DNA of 64,000 bases from CAXXOK01 sp964640955 (GTDB lineage: Bacteria > Bacillota > Clostridia > Christensenellales > Aristaeellaceae): assembly GCA_964640955.1 (NCBI GenBank), contig CAZXJI010000005.1:62001-126000 (forward strand). Reading direction: 5' to 3'. Every line of letters begins with the position of its first letter. Position 1 is the stretch's first letter. Below the pieces are notes generated by a model that saw only the letters and a list, made by a program, of their open reading frames with translations, searched no databases and was not told the origin of the DNA. The position numbers were made by a program, and so were the translations under genes. Positions 42,071 through 50,333 of the stretch are shown here, piece by piece.

Positions 42071-42119
42071 ACGACCACGACATGGGGAGATGTGCGTAGG
42101 TTCTCTTGTCAACGAATAA

Positions 42120-42133
42120 TTTGTACGTACAAA
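42120..42133. promoter_or_regulatory. second palindrome resembling the AraR operator
   Basis: TTTGTACGTACAAA is perfectly symmetric and matches, as I recall it, the core of the AraR box of Bacillus and Clostridium. It lies in the leader, 63 bases before the binding-protein start codon. AraR itself is not in the window. Confidence 0.65.
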
Positions 42134-42195
42134 ATCTCCATTTATATCCGTACCTGAGGCGCACGTGCGCTTCCAATATAGAAGGAGGGAAATCC

Positions 42196-43494
42196 ATGAA
42201 AAAGTTTCTCGCTCTGGTACTGGCCGTGTGCATGCTGCTCGGATTGATGAGCTTCGCTTCGGCCGAGGCAACCCCCACCAAGCTGACGCTGTGGACGTTC
42301 ATCAGCCAACATGACGCCTACTATTACAGCCTGGCCGATTCCTGGAACGCCGAACATCCCGACCAGCAGATCGACCTTGAGTGCGTGACGCTGGGCTACG
42401 ACGAAATGCACAACAAACTGAAGGTCGCGCTGCAGTCCGGCGAGGGCGCGCCCGACATCTGCGACGTGGAAGTCGGCCAGTTCCCCAACATCCTGGCTTA
42501 CAGCGATCATCTGGTCGAGCTGGAAAGCTACATGGGTGACTACATGAGCGAACTGGTGAAGTCCCGCCTGGATCTCTATTCCAAAGGCGGCCACCTCTAC
42601 GGCATCCCCTACCACATCGGCGCGACCGTGACGTTCTACAACGTGCCCATGCTGGAGGCCGCCGGCATCGACTACACCACCATCAAGACCTGGGACGACT
42701 GGTACAACGCCGGCCTGAAGCTGAAGGAAAGCAATCCCGACGTGTACATGGGCAATGTGGAAACCAGCACCCAGTGGCAGACCGCTCTGATGATCACCCA
42801 GCAGGGCGTCGACTTCGTGGACAATACCGACGAGGACAACCCCGTGGCTACCATCAACACGCCCGAAATGCTCAAGGCCGTTGAGACCCAGCAGAGCTGG
42901 CTCAACGCCGGGATCGCCATGGTTTGCCCGGGCGGCCAGGTGGATACCGAAGAAGGCAAGGCTTGGCTGGCCACCAACGTGTGCGCCTCCGTCACCATGC
43001 CGCTGTGGTACATGAGCCGCTTCACCGATGAGATCGGCGACGCCTGCAAGGGCATCTACGCCATCTCCACCTGCCCCGTGTTCGAAGAGGGCCAGAGCCA
43101 GTCCGTGGGTCTGGGCGGCACCGGCACCGTGGTCGTGAAGGACAACGAGAATTACGACCTCGCCGCGCAGTTCGACGTGTACGCCAAGGCCACCAAGGCC
43201 GCCGCGGAGAAGATCTGGAGCGAGCTGGGCTTCGATCCCTGCAACATGGAAGTGTGGACCGATACGGCCGTCACGCACGATCCGACCAACAAGTTCAACC
43301 AGTACTTCCTGACCAACGCCTTCGACACGCTGCTGGCGATCAACGAAATCAAGGGCGTTGCCTCCACCTCCATCAGCCCGACCATCAACACCTATCTGGA
43401 CACCACGCTTTGGAACGAAGTGTACGTGGACGGCGCGGATGCCGCCACCGCTTTGGAAGAGGCGCAGACCGCCATCGAGGACGAACTGTTCTAA
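42196..43494 (+). CDS. CUT1-type sugar ABC transporter substrate-binding protein
   Basis: This 432-residue exported protein is a family 1 solute-binding protein for oligosaccharides, here probably arabino-oligosaccharides. The signal peptide MKKFLALVLAVCMLLGLMSF ends in a signal peptidase I site (ASA before EATP) and has no lipobox. The mature part starts LTLWTFISQHDAYYYSLADSWN, typical of the family, and has the ligand-lobe segment YGIPYHIGATVTFYN. AAGGAGGG lies 6 bases upstream of the ATG. It heads the operon with two permeases and a GH51 enzyme and lies just downstream of two operator-like palindromes. No ATPase gene is present; CUT1 importers often share MsmX-like ATPases encoded elsewhere. 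Confidence 0.92.
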   Translation: MKKFLALVLAVCMLLGLMSFASAEATPTKLTLWTFISQHDAYYYSLADSWNAEHPDQQIDLECVTLGYDEMHNKLKVALQSGEGAPDICDVEVGQFPNILAYSDHLVELESYMGDYMSELVKSRLDLYSKGGHLYGIPYHIGATVTFYNVPMLEAAGIDYTTIKTWDDWYNAGLKLKESNPDVYMGNVETSTQWQTALMITQQGVDFVDNTDEDNPVATINTPEMLKAVETQQSWLNAGIAMVCPGGQVDTEEGKAWLATNVCASVTMPLWYMSRFTDEIGDACKGIYAISTCPVFEEGQSQSVGLGGTGTVVVKDNENYDLAAQFDVYAKATKAAAEKIWSELGFDPCNMEVWTDTAVTHDPTNKFNQYFLTNAFDTLLAINEIKGVASTSISPTINTYLDTTLWNEVYVDGADAATALEEAQTAIEDELF

Positions 43495-43512
43495 CCTGAC
43501 CTCCCCTGTACG

Positions 43513-43542
43513 GACCGGGAAGAGGGCGACCTCTTCCCGGTC
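43513..43542 (+). terminator. intercistronic hairpin after the arabinoside-binding protein gene
   Basis: A 13-base-pair perfect stem GACCGGGAAGAGG / CCTCTTCCCGGTC is closed by a GCGA (GNRA) tetraloop. No T-run follows, so it is more likely an mRNA-stabilising stem than a terminator. Confidence 0.75.
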
Positions 43543-43568
43543 GATTCCAAAGATTGCGGGTGATGTTC

Positions 43569-44765
43569 ATGAGCTCGGCATCCATGGTACTTAGGGAACG
43601 GACCCGGCAGCGCAAAACCCTCTTTTTGTTCGTCGTCGGGGCGCTGATCCTGCTGGTCGGCGTCGCTGCGTTCCTGAGCCTGGGCGGCAAGGGCACGAAG
43701 TTCGACGCCGCTTACGACGCGAACGGGGACGTTGGCGCCTTTCTGTTCGGAAGCCTTGGGGAAGGGCAGAGCTTTTCACCGCTGCAGGCCTTCTGGCTGT
43801 TTATGGCGCGCACGCGCAACGCGTGGATGCTGGGCGGACTTATACTGATCCTTCTGTACGTGCTCGTCAACCGCTCGCTGCTCTATTCCAAGTCGATCGC
43901 GCCCTACGTGTTCGTGCTTCCCTTCATCCTGACGTTCGTTATCTTCTTTATCTATCCGCTCGTCTCCACGACCGTGATGAGCTTCCAGTCCATCAAGTCC
44001 AGCTCGTCGGAATGGATCGGGCTTAAAAACTACAACGATCTTTTCAACAACAAAACGTTCTACACCGCGGTCACCAACTCCCTGAGGTACACGGTGATCA
44101 CCTGCGCGCTGCTGATACCGTTTCCGTTGTTGTTCGCCTATATGCTCAACGCCAAATCCATGAAGCTCGGGGGCATGTTCAAGGCCATTCTGTTCGTGCC
44201 GGTCCTGAGCTCCGTGGTGGTGGCCGGTATTATTTTCCGCATGATGTTCAGCGAGCTGGACGGCGCGCTGATGAACCAGGTGCGGGGCCTCTTCGGGCTT
44301 TCGCCCATCATCTGGCTCAAGGGCGAATGGACGGCCATGTTCGCCATGGTGCTGTTGTGCTGCTGGCGCTGGACGGGTATGAACATCCTCTACTACATGG
44401 CGGGGCTCAAGTCCATCCCCAACGACCTGTACGAGGCCGCGGATATCGACGGCGCCAACGCCGTGCAGAAGTTCTGGCACATCGGCTGGCCGCTGCTCAA
44501 GCCCACGACCATCTACGTGCTGACCATTTCCATCTACGCGGGCCTTGCGATGTTCACCGAAAGCTACATGATTTTCGGCAACAACTCCTCGCCCAAGAAC
44601 TACGGCCTGACGATCGTCGGCTATCTGTACCGCTACGGCTTTGAAAAGGTCGACAAGTTCGGCTTCGCCTCCGCGGTCGGCCTGGTGCTGCTGCTGGGCG
44701 CGATGATCATCAACCTCCTGCAGCTGCGCATCACCGGCGTGATCGGCAAAAGGAAGGGGGAATAA
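43569..44765 (+). CDS. CUT1-type sugar ABC transporter permease (MalF-like)
   Basis: This is the first membrane subunit of the arabinoside importer. The protein (398 residues) has an N-terminal extension with an extra helix pair (about residues 18-37 and 88-107) before the six-helix permease core that begins SKSIAPYVFVLPFILTFVIF. The EAA coupling loop is seen as DLYEAADIDGANAVQKFWH. The ATG at 43569 is chosen because GGGTGA lies 5 bases upstream; in-frame TTG (43554) and ATG (43563) starts are possible. Located 74 bases after the binding-protein gene, with the hairpin between. Confidence 0.9.
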   Translation: MSSASMVLRERTRQRKTLFLFVVGALILLVGVAAFLSLGGKGTKFDAAYDANGDVGAFLFGSLGEGQSFSPLQAFWLFMARTRNAWMLGGLILILLYVLVNRSLLYSKSIAPYVFVLPFILTFVIFFIYPLVSTTVMSFQSIKSSSSEWIGLKNYNDLFNNKTFYTAVTNSLRYTVITCALLIPFPLLFAYMLNAKSMKLGGMFKAILFVPVLSSVVVAGIIFRMMFSELDGALMNQVRGLFGLSPIIWLKGEWTAMFAMVLLCCWRWTGMNILYYMAGLKSIPNDLYEAADIDGANAVQKFWHIGWPLLKPTTIYVLTISIYAGLAMFTESYMIFGNNSSPKNYGLTIVGYLYRYGFEKVDKFGFASAVGLVLLLGAMIINLLQLRITGVIGKRKGE

Positions 44766-44767
44766 TC

Positions 44768-45664
44768 GTGGTCAGTCAAACGGCTCCCGCCCAAAAGAAA
44801 AGCAAGCTCGGCTACAGCCCGGCCGCGCGCGTCGCTTTGGTGGTTTGCTTCTCCGTTTTGTCGATCTTCGTGCTCATTCCCCTGTATGCGCTGGTGCTGG
44901 GCACCTTCAAGGGCGGCGCGCAGCTGTTCATCAGCGGGCTGAACCTGACGTTCGACCCCAGCCAGCTGCATACCCTCGCCTGGCGCTACCTGTTTACCGG
45001 CGTCATGAGCGACGGGGTGTACGAGCCGCACGATTACTTCATCTGGTACCGCAACAGCCTGTTTATCGTCCTGGTGCAGGGGTCGCTGACGCTGCTGGTT
45101 TCCTCCTGGGTGGCCTACGGGTTTGCGATGTACCGCTTCAAGGGCAAGAACCTGCTGTTCTTCTGCGTGCTGCTGGTGATGATGATCCCCTTCGAGATTC
45201 TGATGCTGCCCATGTACACCCAGATCAACGCCATGGGCATGCGCAATTCCTACTGGGCGATCATCCTGCCCTTCCTGGCCAACATGTCCGCCATCTTCTT
45301 CTTCCGGCAGTTCCTCGTCGGCGTGCCGCCCGACCTGGTGGACGCCGGGCGCGTGGACGGCTGCACGGAGTACGGCATCTTCCTGCGCATCATCATGCCA
45401 ATCCTCAAGCCCGCGTACGCGTCCATGGCGGTGCTGGTGGGCATGGCCGCGTGGAATAACCTCCTGTGGCCGATGCTGGTGATTGCCGACATGAAGAAAT
45501 ACACGGTGCCCATCGGGCTGAACACCCTGTGGTCGCCCTACGGCAATAACTACGACCTGATGATCACCGGATCGTGCTTCGCGATCCTACCGTTGCTGAT
45601 ATTGTTTCTAGCGGCGCAGAAGTTTATTATCGAAGGCATGACGGCGGGCTCCGTAAAGGGCTGA
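44768..45664 (+). CDS. CUT1-type sugar ABC transporter permease (MalG-like)
   Basis: This is the second membrane subunit of the importer. The 298-residue protein has six helices, the first at about residues 23-44, and the EAA-type coupling loop seen as PPDLVDAGRVDGCTEYGIF, where Asp replaces the usual Glu-Ala-Ala and makes the motif slightly atypical. The start is a GTG at 44768, 2 bases after the preceding stop, with GGAAGGGGG upstream. Tight spacing shows it is cotranscribed with the MalF-like gene. Confidence 0.92.
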   Translation: MVSQTAPAQKKSKLGYSPAARVALVVCFSVLSIFVLIPLYALVLGTFKGGAQLFISGLNLTFDPSQLHTLAWRYLFTGVMSDGVYEPHDYFIWYRNSLFIVLVQGSLTLLVSSWVAYGFAMYRFKGKNLLFFCVLLVMMIPFEILMLPMYTQINAMGMRNSYWAIILPFLANMSAIFFFRQFLVGVPPDLVDAGRVDGCTEYGIFLRIIMPILKPAYASMAVLVGMAAWNNLLWPMLVIADMKKYTVPIGLNTLWSPYGNNYDLMITGSCFAILPLLILFLAAQKFIIEGMTAGSVKG

Positions 45665-45695
45665 GGCCGGACCGCCACACGCGAGGAGAGATTGC

Positions 45696-47207
45696 ATGAA
45701 GACCGCCACCATGATCCTGGATCGGGATTACGCCATCGGAACCGTCGACAAGCGCATTTATGGTTCCTTTATCGAGCACCTGGGCCGCGCGGTGTACGGC
45801 GGCATTTACGAGCCCGGCCACCCTACGGCCGACGAAAACGGCTTCCGTCGCGACGTGGCGGAGATGATCCGCAAACTGGGCGTGCCGGTCATCCGCTATC
45901 CGGGCGGCAATTTCGTTTCCGGCTTCAACTGGGAGGACAGCGTAGGGCCCCGCGACAGGCGGCCCCACCGGCTGGACCTGGCCTGGATGACCACCGAAAC
46001 CAACGAGGTCGGCCTGCACGAGTTTGCCGAATGGATCAAGCAGGTGGACTCGCAGGTGATGTACGCGGTCAACCTCGGTACCCGCGGGCCGGACGAGGCG
46101 CGAAACGTGGTGGAATACGCCAATCACCCCTCCGGCAGCTACTATAGCGACCTGCGCGTAAAAAACGGCGCCAAAGACCCCTTCGGCATCAAGCTGTGGT
46201 GCCTGGGCAACGAAATGGACGGCCCCTGGCAGATCTGCCACAAGACCGCCGTGGAGTACGGGCGCACGGCCAACGAGGCCGCCAAGCTCATGAAATGGGT
46301 CGATCCCTCCATCGAGCTGGTGGCGTGCGGCTCCTCCTCCCGTGAAATGCAGACCTACGGCGCGTGGGAGTACGAGATGCTGAACGAATGCTACGACGAG
46401 ATCGACTACGTGAGCCTCCACCGCTACTACGGCAACCGGGAGAACGATACCCCCGCGTTCCTCGCGCGCAGCGTGGACCTGGACTATTTCATCCGCGAGG
46501 TGGCTTCCATCTGCGACGCGGTGGGCGCCAAAAAGCGCAGCAAGAAGAAGCTCGGGCTGTCCTTCGACGAATGGAACGTGTGGTACCACTCCAACGAGCA
46601 GGACGGCGAGATTATCAAACAGGACAAGTGGAACCGCGCGCTGCCGCTGTTGGAGGACGTGTACAACTTCGAGGACGCGCTGCTGGTGGGCTCGATGCTC
46701 ATCACCTTCCTGCGCAACGCCGACCGCGTGAAGGTCGCCTGCCTGGCGCAGCTGGTGAACGTCATCGCCCCGATCATGACCCGCAACGGCGGCGGCGTGT
46801 GGGCGCAGACCATCTACTGGCCGCTGATGCAGGCGTCCCGGTACGGCCGCGGCACGGCGCTGCGGCCGGTGGTGGAAAGCCCCGTGTACGACTGCCGGGA
46901 TTTCGACGCCGTACCGCTTCTGGACGCGACGGCGACGCTCGGCGAGGACGGATCGGTCACGATCTTCGCCGTGAACCGCGACCTGAAGGAGGACATTACG
47001 CTGTCGGTGGACCTGCGCGCGTTCGGCGCCCTGCGGTTTGCGGAGCACAGCGTGCTGCACCACGACGACGTGAAGGCCGTCAACACCGAGGCCGCGCCGG
47101 ATACCGTGGTTCCCGCCGCGGGCACGCCCGGCGTGCTGGAAAACGGCAGGCTGACCGTTACCATGCCCAGCCTCAGCTGGAACGTGGTCAGGCTGACCAA
47201 GGCGTAA
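45696..47207 (+). CDS. GH51 alpha-L-arabinofuranosidase, intracellular
   Basis: This enzyme cleaves terminal alpha-L-arabinofuranosyl residues from imported arabino-oligosaccharides. The 503-residue protein starts without a signal peptide. The catalytic acid/base is Glu173 in LWCLGNEMDGPW and the nucleophile Glu292 in LGLSFDEWNVWY, in the spacing of characterised GH51 enzymes. YGSFIEHLGRAVYGGIYEP near the N terminus is also diagnostic. It ends the importer operon, 31 bases after the MalG-like gene, with GGAGAG upstream. Together with GH127 on the other strand, the cell can remove both alpha- and beta-linked L-arabinofuranose. Confidence 0.95.
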   Translation: MKTATMILDRDYAIGTVDKRIYGSFIEHLGRAVYGGIYEPGHPTADENGFRRDVAEMIRKLGVPVIRYPGGNFVSGFNWEDSVGPRDRRPHRLDLAWMTTETNEVGLHEFAEWIKQVDSQVMYAVNLGTRGPDEARNVVEYANHPSGSYYSDLRVKNGAKDPFGIKLWCLGNEMDGPWQICHKTAVEYGRTANEAAKLMKWVDPSIELVACGSSSREMQTYGAWEYEMLNECYDEIDYVSLHRYYGNRENDTPAFLARSVDLDYFIREVASICDAVGAKKRSKKKLGLSFDEWNVWYHSNEQDGEIIKQDKWNRALPLLEDVYNFEDALLVGSMLITFLRNADRVKVACLAQLVNVIAPIMTRNGGGVWAQTIYWPLMQASRYGRGTALRPVVESPVYDCRDFDAVPLLDATATLGEDGSVTIFAVNRDLKEDITLSVDLRAFGALRFAEHSVLHHDDVKAVNTEAAPDTVVPAAGTPGVLENGRLTVTMPSLSWNVVRLTKA

Positions 47208-47228
47208 ACGAAAGTTTTACTTTTCACC

Positions 47229-47266
47229 GCAAAGCCCGTCGCGAAACGAAAAGCGGCGGGCTTTGC
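47229..47266 (+). terminator. terminator-like hairpin after GH51
   Basis: A 14-base-pair stem GCAAAGCCCGTCGC / GCGGCGGGCTTTGC (one G-T pair) with a 10-base loop. Confidence 0.65.
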
Positions 47267-47308
47267 CGCCTCTGCGCGCGGACGGGCGCGGCCGCACGGA
47301 AAACGCCG

Positions 47309-47337
47309 GTGCATTTTTCCGGCGGATGCGGTATACT
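47309..47337 (+). promoter_or_regulatory. promoter of the ylbF-mltG-U32 unit
   Basis: GTGCAT (47309-47314) and TATACT (47332-47337) are separated by 17 bases, in the 218-base gap after GH51. Confidence 0.5.
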
Positions 47338-47425
47338 GGTAGCGTTCCCCGTCCGGCAAGACGGCCGGGGGGACGAAGCGACGCCGGACGCGCGAGCGCG
47401 CCCGCCGCAAAAGGAGTTAGAAAAC

Positions 47426-47785
47426 ATGATGGATAACGCTGCCGTGCGAGCGGCGACGGAACAGCTGGCCGCGGCGATCCGCGCAAGCGACGAGTACCGG
47501 CAATACAAGACGCTGCGGGACGCGGTGATGGAAAACGAAACCAACCGCACGCTGCTCAAGGAGTACCAGCGCACCCAAACCCGGCTGCAGATGGCCGCCG
47601 TGGCGGGCAGCGACGCCAGCGCGGACGACGTGGAACGGTTTAACAGGCTCAGCGCGTTATTGTATATGAACGCCGACGTGGCGCAGTACCTGATGGCCCA
47701 GATGCGCCTGCAGCAGCTGACGGGCGAGGTGTTCCAAAGCGTGGCGCACGCGGCGGAGCTGGAAATGGATTTGCCCGGCATGTGA
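47426..47785 (+). CDS. ylbF: YlbF/YmcA family protein
   Basis: The 119-residue, almost all-helical protein fits the YlbF/YmcA family (DUF964); in Bacillus, YlbF, YmcA and YaaT form a complex that modulates RNase Y and thereby mRNA processing, competence and biofilm formation. Typical segments are the repeated Ala/Leu heptads and DEYRQYKTLRDAVMENE near residue 22, plus TRLQMAAVAG in the second helix. AAGGAG lies 9 bases before the ATG at 47426 (a second ATG follows directly). It is followed after 34 bases by mltG. Whether YaaT and YmcA partners exist is not visible here. Confidence 0.85.
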   Translation: MMDNAAVRAATEQLAAAIRASDEYRQYKTLRDAVMENETNRTLLKEYQRTQTRLQMAAVAGSDASADDVERFNRLSALLYMNADVAQYLMAQMRLQQLTGEVFQSVAHAAELEMDLPGM

Positions 47786-47819
47786 CGCCGGCGCGAAGGA
47801 GATTACGGGAGGCGGAACG

Positions 47820-49004
47820 ATGGCCGGGCGGAACGTGCATTACGACCACGAATCGTTGCGAGACGAGCGGCAGTACGGTTTTTACTGGTACAGCGGCCTT
47901 TGGCGCATCCTCAGGCCGGTATTGGTGCTGCTGACCGCGCTGGTGCTGCTGTTCGGGCTGGGAACGACCGTATACAACGCGATCGACGAGAATTACCTAA
48001 GCGCCGTTGACCCGAACGACCAGACGGAAATCCCCTTCAGCGTCGCGAGCGGCCAGAGCCTGACGCGCGTGTCCAACAACCTGGAGGAGCAGGGCATCAT
48101 CCGCAACCGTTCGGTGTTCAAGTATTACTGCGATTTTGCCGGCATGGGGCAAAAGATTCAGGCGGGCGACTACCAGCTGACCAAGAGCATGGACATCTTC
48201 CAGATCGCGAGCCTTTTGACCAGCGGCGACGGCAAGCCCATCACCATGAACATCACCGTGATCCCCGGCTGGACGGTGGAGGACGTGGCGGCTTATCTGG
48301 TGGAGCAGGGCGTGTTCAAGGATTCCAGCGAGTTTTTGCAGCTCTGCCGCACCGGCGAGGGCCTGACCGGGTATTACTTCATTCAGGACGAGCTGACCAC
48401 CGACCGCGTGAGCGAGCGCAAATACCTGCTGGAGGGCTACCTGGCCCCCAACACCTACGAAATCTACACCAGCGCCTCGGCCGCCGATATCCTGGGCAAG
48501 CTCCTGAGCCAGACCGACGTGGTGCTGACCTACGCCTGGCAGGAGCGGGCCGGCGACATCGGCATGACGATGGATCAGGTGCTGGCGCTGGCGTCCCTGA
48601 TTGAAAAAGAGGCCAAAACCGCCGATTTCGCCAAGGTATCGGCCGTATTCCACAACCGCCTCAAGGCGGGCATGGCGCTGGGCAGCGACGTGACCATCCA
48701 CTACATTACGGGCGAAAGGCGCATGTCACTTCGCGACAGCGACCTGGCGATCGATTCGCCCTACAACACCTACCTTTATAAGGGGCTGCCGCTGGGGCCC
48801 ATCTGCAACCCGTCGCCCAACGCCATCGAGGCGGCGCTCTACCCGGACGAAAGCTTCGTGGCCGAGAATTACCTCTACTTCTGCAGCAAAGACCCCAATA
48901 CCGGCGAATTGGCGTTCAGCAAGACCCTGGAGGAGCACAACGCCGCCGTGGCGATCTACGCGCCGCTGTGGAAGCAGTTCGACGAGGAGCGCGGCCTGCA
49001 ATGA
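47820..49004 (+). CDS. mltG: endolytic murein transglycosylase MltG
   Basis: MltG cleaves nascent peptidoglycan strands and sets their length. The 394-residue protein has a cytoplasmic N terminus of about 30 residues, one helix (about 31-52), a LysM-like segment (IPFSVASGQSLTRVSNNLEEQG) and the YceG catalytic domain. The catalytic Glu262 is in LALASLIEKEA, and the closing motif YKGLPLGPICNPS is present. The ATG at 47820 follows GGAGGCGGAACG. The stop overlaps the next gene by 4 bases. In B. subtilis the mltG homolog yrrL also sits upstream of U32 genes (yrrN, yrrO), so the context is conserved. Confidence 0.94.
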   Translation: MAGRNVHYDHESLRDERQYGFYWYSGLWRILRPVLVLLTALVLLFGLGTTVYNAIDENYLSAVDPNDQTEIPFSVASGQSLTRVSNNLEEQGIIRNRSVFKYYCDFAGMGQKIQAGDYQLTKSMDIFQIASLLTSGDGKPITMNITVIPGWTVEDVAAYLVEQGVFKDSSEFLQLCRTGEGLTGYYFIQDELTTDRVSERKYLLEGYLAPNTYEIYTSASAADILGKLLSQTDVVLTYAWQERAGDIGMTMDQVLALASLIEKEAKTADFAKVSAVFHNRLKAGMALGSDVTIHYITGERRMSLRDSDLAIDSPYNTYLYKGLPLGPICNPSPNAIEAALYPDESFVAENYLYFCSKDPNTGELAFSKTLEEHNAAVAIYAPLWKQFDEERGLQ

Positions 49005-50260
49005 CGCAGCCGGTCAAAAAGCGCATGCCGGAACTGCTGGCGCCCGCGGGGGGCCCGGAGCAGCTTTCGGCCGCGTTGCGCTACGGCGCGGACGCGGTGT
49101 ACGGCGGCCTGCCGGCGTACGGGCTGCGCGCCGCCGCGGCCAACTTTACGCCGGAAACGCTGCCCGCGGCGGTCGCGGAAACGCACCGGCAGGGCGGACG
49201 ATTCTACGTCACCCTCAACCTGCTGCCCTTCGACCGCGACATGGAAGGCTTCGCGTGGGCGGCCCTGCAGGCGGCGGAGGCGGGCGCGGACGCACTGATC
49301 GTAAGCGACCTGGGCGCGGCGCTTCTGGTGCGCGAGGCGTTGCCGGGGATGGAAATGCACATCAGCACCCAGGCGAACGTACTCAACGCCCGAACGGCGC
49401 GCCATTATTACGAGGCAATCGGCGCAAAGCGCATCGTGCTTTCGCGGGAAATGAGCCTTGAGGACATCCGGACCATGCGCGCGCGCCTGCCCGGGGAGCT
49501 GGAACTGGAGGCGTTCGTGCACGGCGCGATGTGCGTGGCCTACAGCGGCCGCTGCCTGCTCAGCGCGGCGCTCACCGGCCGCAGCGGCAACCGGGGCGAA
49601 TGCGCCCAGCCCTGCCGCTGGCATTACCGCGTGCAGGAAGAGAAGCGCCCCGGCCAATGGCTGCCCGTTACGGCGGAGGAGCGGGGCACGGCGCTGTTTT
49701 CGGCGTACGACCTGTGCATGCTGCCTCATTTGCCGGCGCTGCTTGCCGCGGGGGTTTCGAGTTTGAAGATTGAAGGCCGCATGAAAACGGCCTACTACGT
49801 GGCAACGGTCGTGTCGGCCTACCGCCACGCGCTGGATACGCTGCTTTCGCAGGGCGAGGCCGCCTTTGAGGCGCGCGTGCCGGAATGGACGGCGGAGCTT
49901 GCCAAGGCCAGCCACCGCGCGTCCGACACCGGCTTTTATTTCGGCCCGCCCACGCCGCCCGCGGGTGCGGAAGGTTTTACGCAGACTATGGAATACGTGG
50001 GCAGGGTAACGAAGGGCGCAGCCACGGGCGAGCCCGCCGAGGTGGAGCTCAAGAACCGCTTCTATGTGGGCGATACGCTGGAGACGCTCACGCCGACGGG
50101 CAGCAAAGCCTTTACGGTGGAGGGCATCACGCTTGCGGATACGGGCGAGACGGTCGATACCGCAAGCGTCGCGGGCACGCGGCTGCTGCTCCGGTTTCCG
50201 TTCGCCGTCGAGGCGGGCGACCTGCTGCGCGGGCCGAACCGGAACCACAACGGGGGATGA
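49001..50260 (+). CDS. U32 family protein, probable tRNA-hydroxylating TrhP-like enzyme
   Basis: U32 'peptidases' next to mltG in Firmicutes are homologs of TrhP, which is needed for 5-hydroxyuridine at tRNA position 34; peptidase activity is doubtful. The 419-residue protein begins MTQPVKKRMPELLAPAGGPEQ, the family start. The cysteine-rich core has CVAYSGRCLLS, GNRGECAQPCRW and SAYDLCMLPHLP, consistent with iron-sulphur or prephenate-dependent chemistry. The C-terminal domain is complete (VAGTRLLLRFPF). Translation is coupled to mltG by an ATGA overlap. Only one U32 gene is present, whereas Bacillus has two in tandem. Confidence 0.85.
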   Translation: MTQPVKKRMPELLAPAGGPEQLSAALRYGADAVYGGLPAYGLRAAAANFTPETLPAAVAETHRQGGRFYVTLNLLPFDRDMEGFAWAALQAAEAGADALIVSDLGAALLVREALPGMEMHISTQANVLNARTARHYYEAIGAKRIVLSREMSLEDIRTMRARLPGELELEAFVHGAMCVAYSGRCLLSAALTGRSGNRGECAQPCRWHYRVQEEKRPGQWLPVTAEERGTALFSAYDLCMLPHLPALLAAGVSSLKIEGRMKTAYYVATVVSAYRHALDTLLSQGEAAFEARVPEWTAELAKASHRASDTGFYFGPPTPPAGAEGFTQTMEYVGRVTKGAATGEPAEVELKNRFYVGDTLETLTPTGSKAFTVEGITLADTGETVDTASVAGTRLLLRFPFAVEAGDLLRGPNRNHNGG

Positions 50261-50262
50261 AA

Positions 50263-50294
50263 AACCACCTGCGGGCGGCCGCCCGCAGGTGGTT
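50263..50294. terminator. 32-base perfect palindrome between convergent genes
   Basis: AACCACCTGCGGGCGG is followed directly by its complement; a stem of about 14 pairs can form in either transcript. It lies between the U32 gene and pyrG. Confidence 0.7.
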
Positions 50295-50333
50295 GGGTGT
50301 TTATAACGAGAAAATCGGTATTCAATAAGTCCT

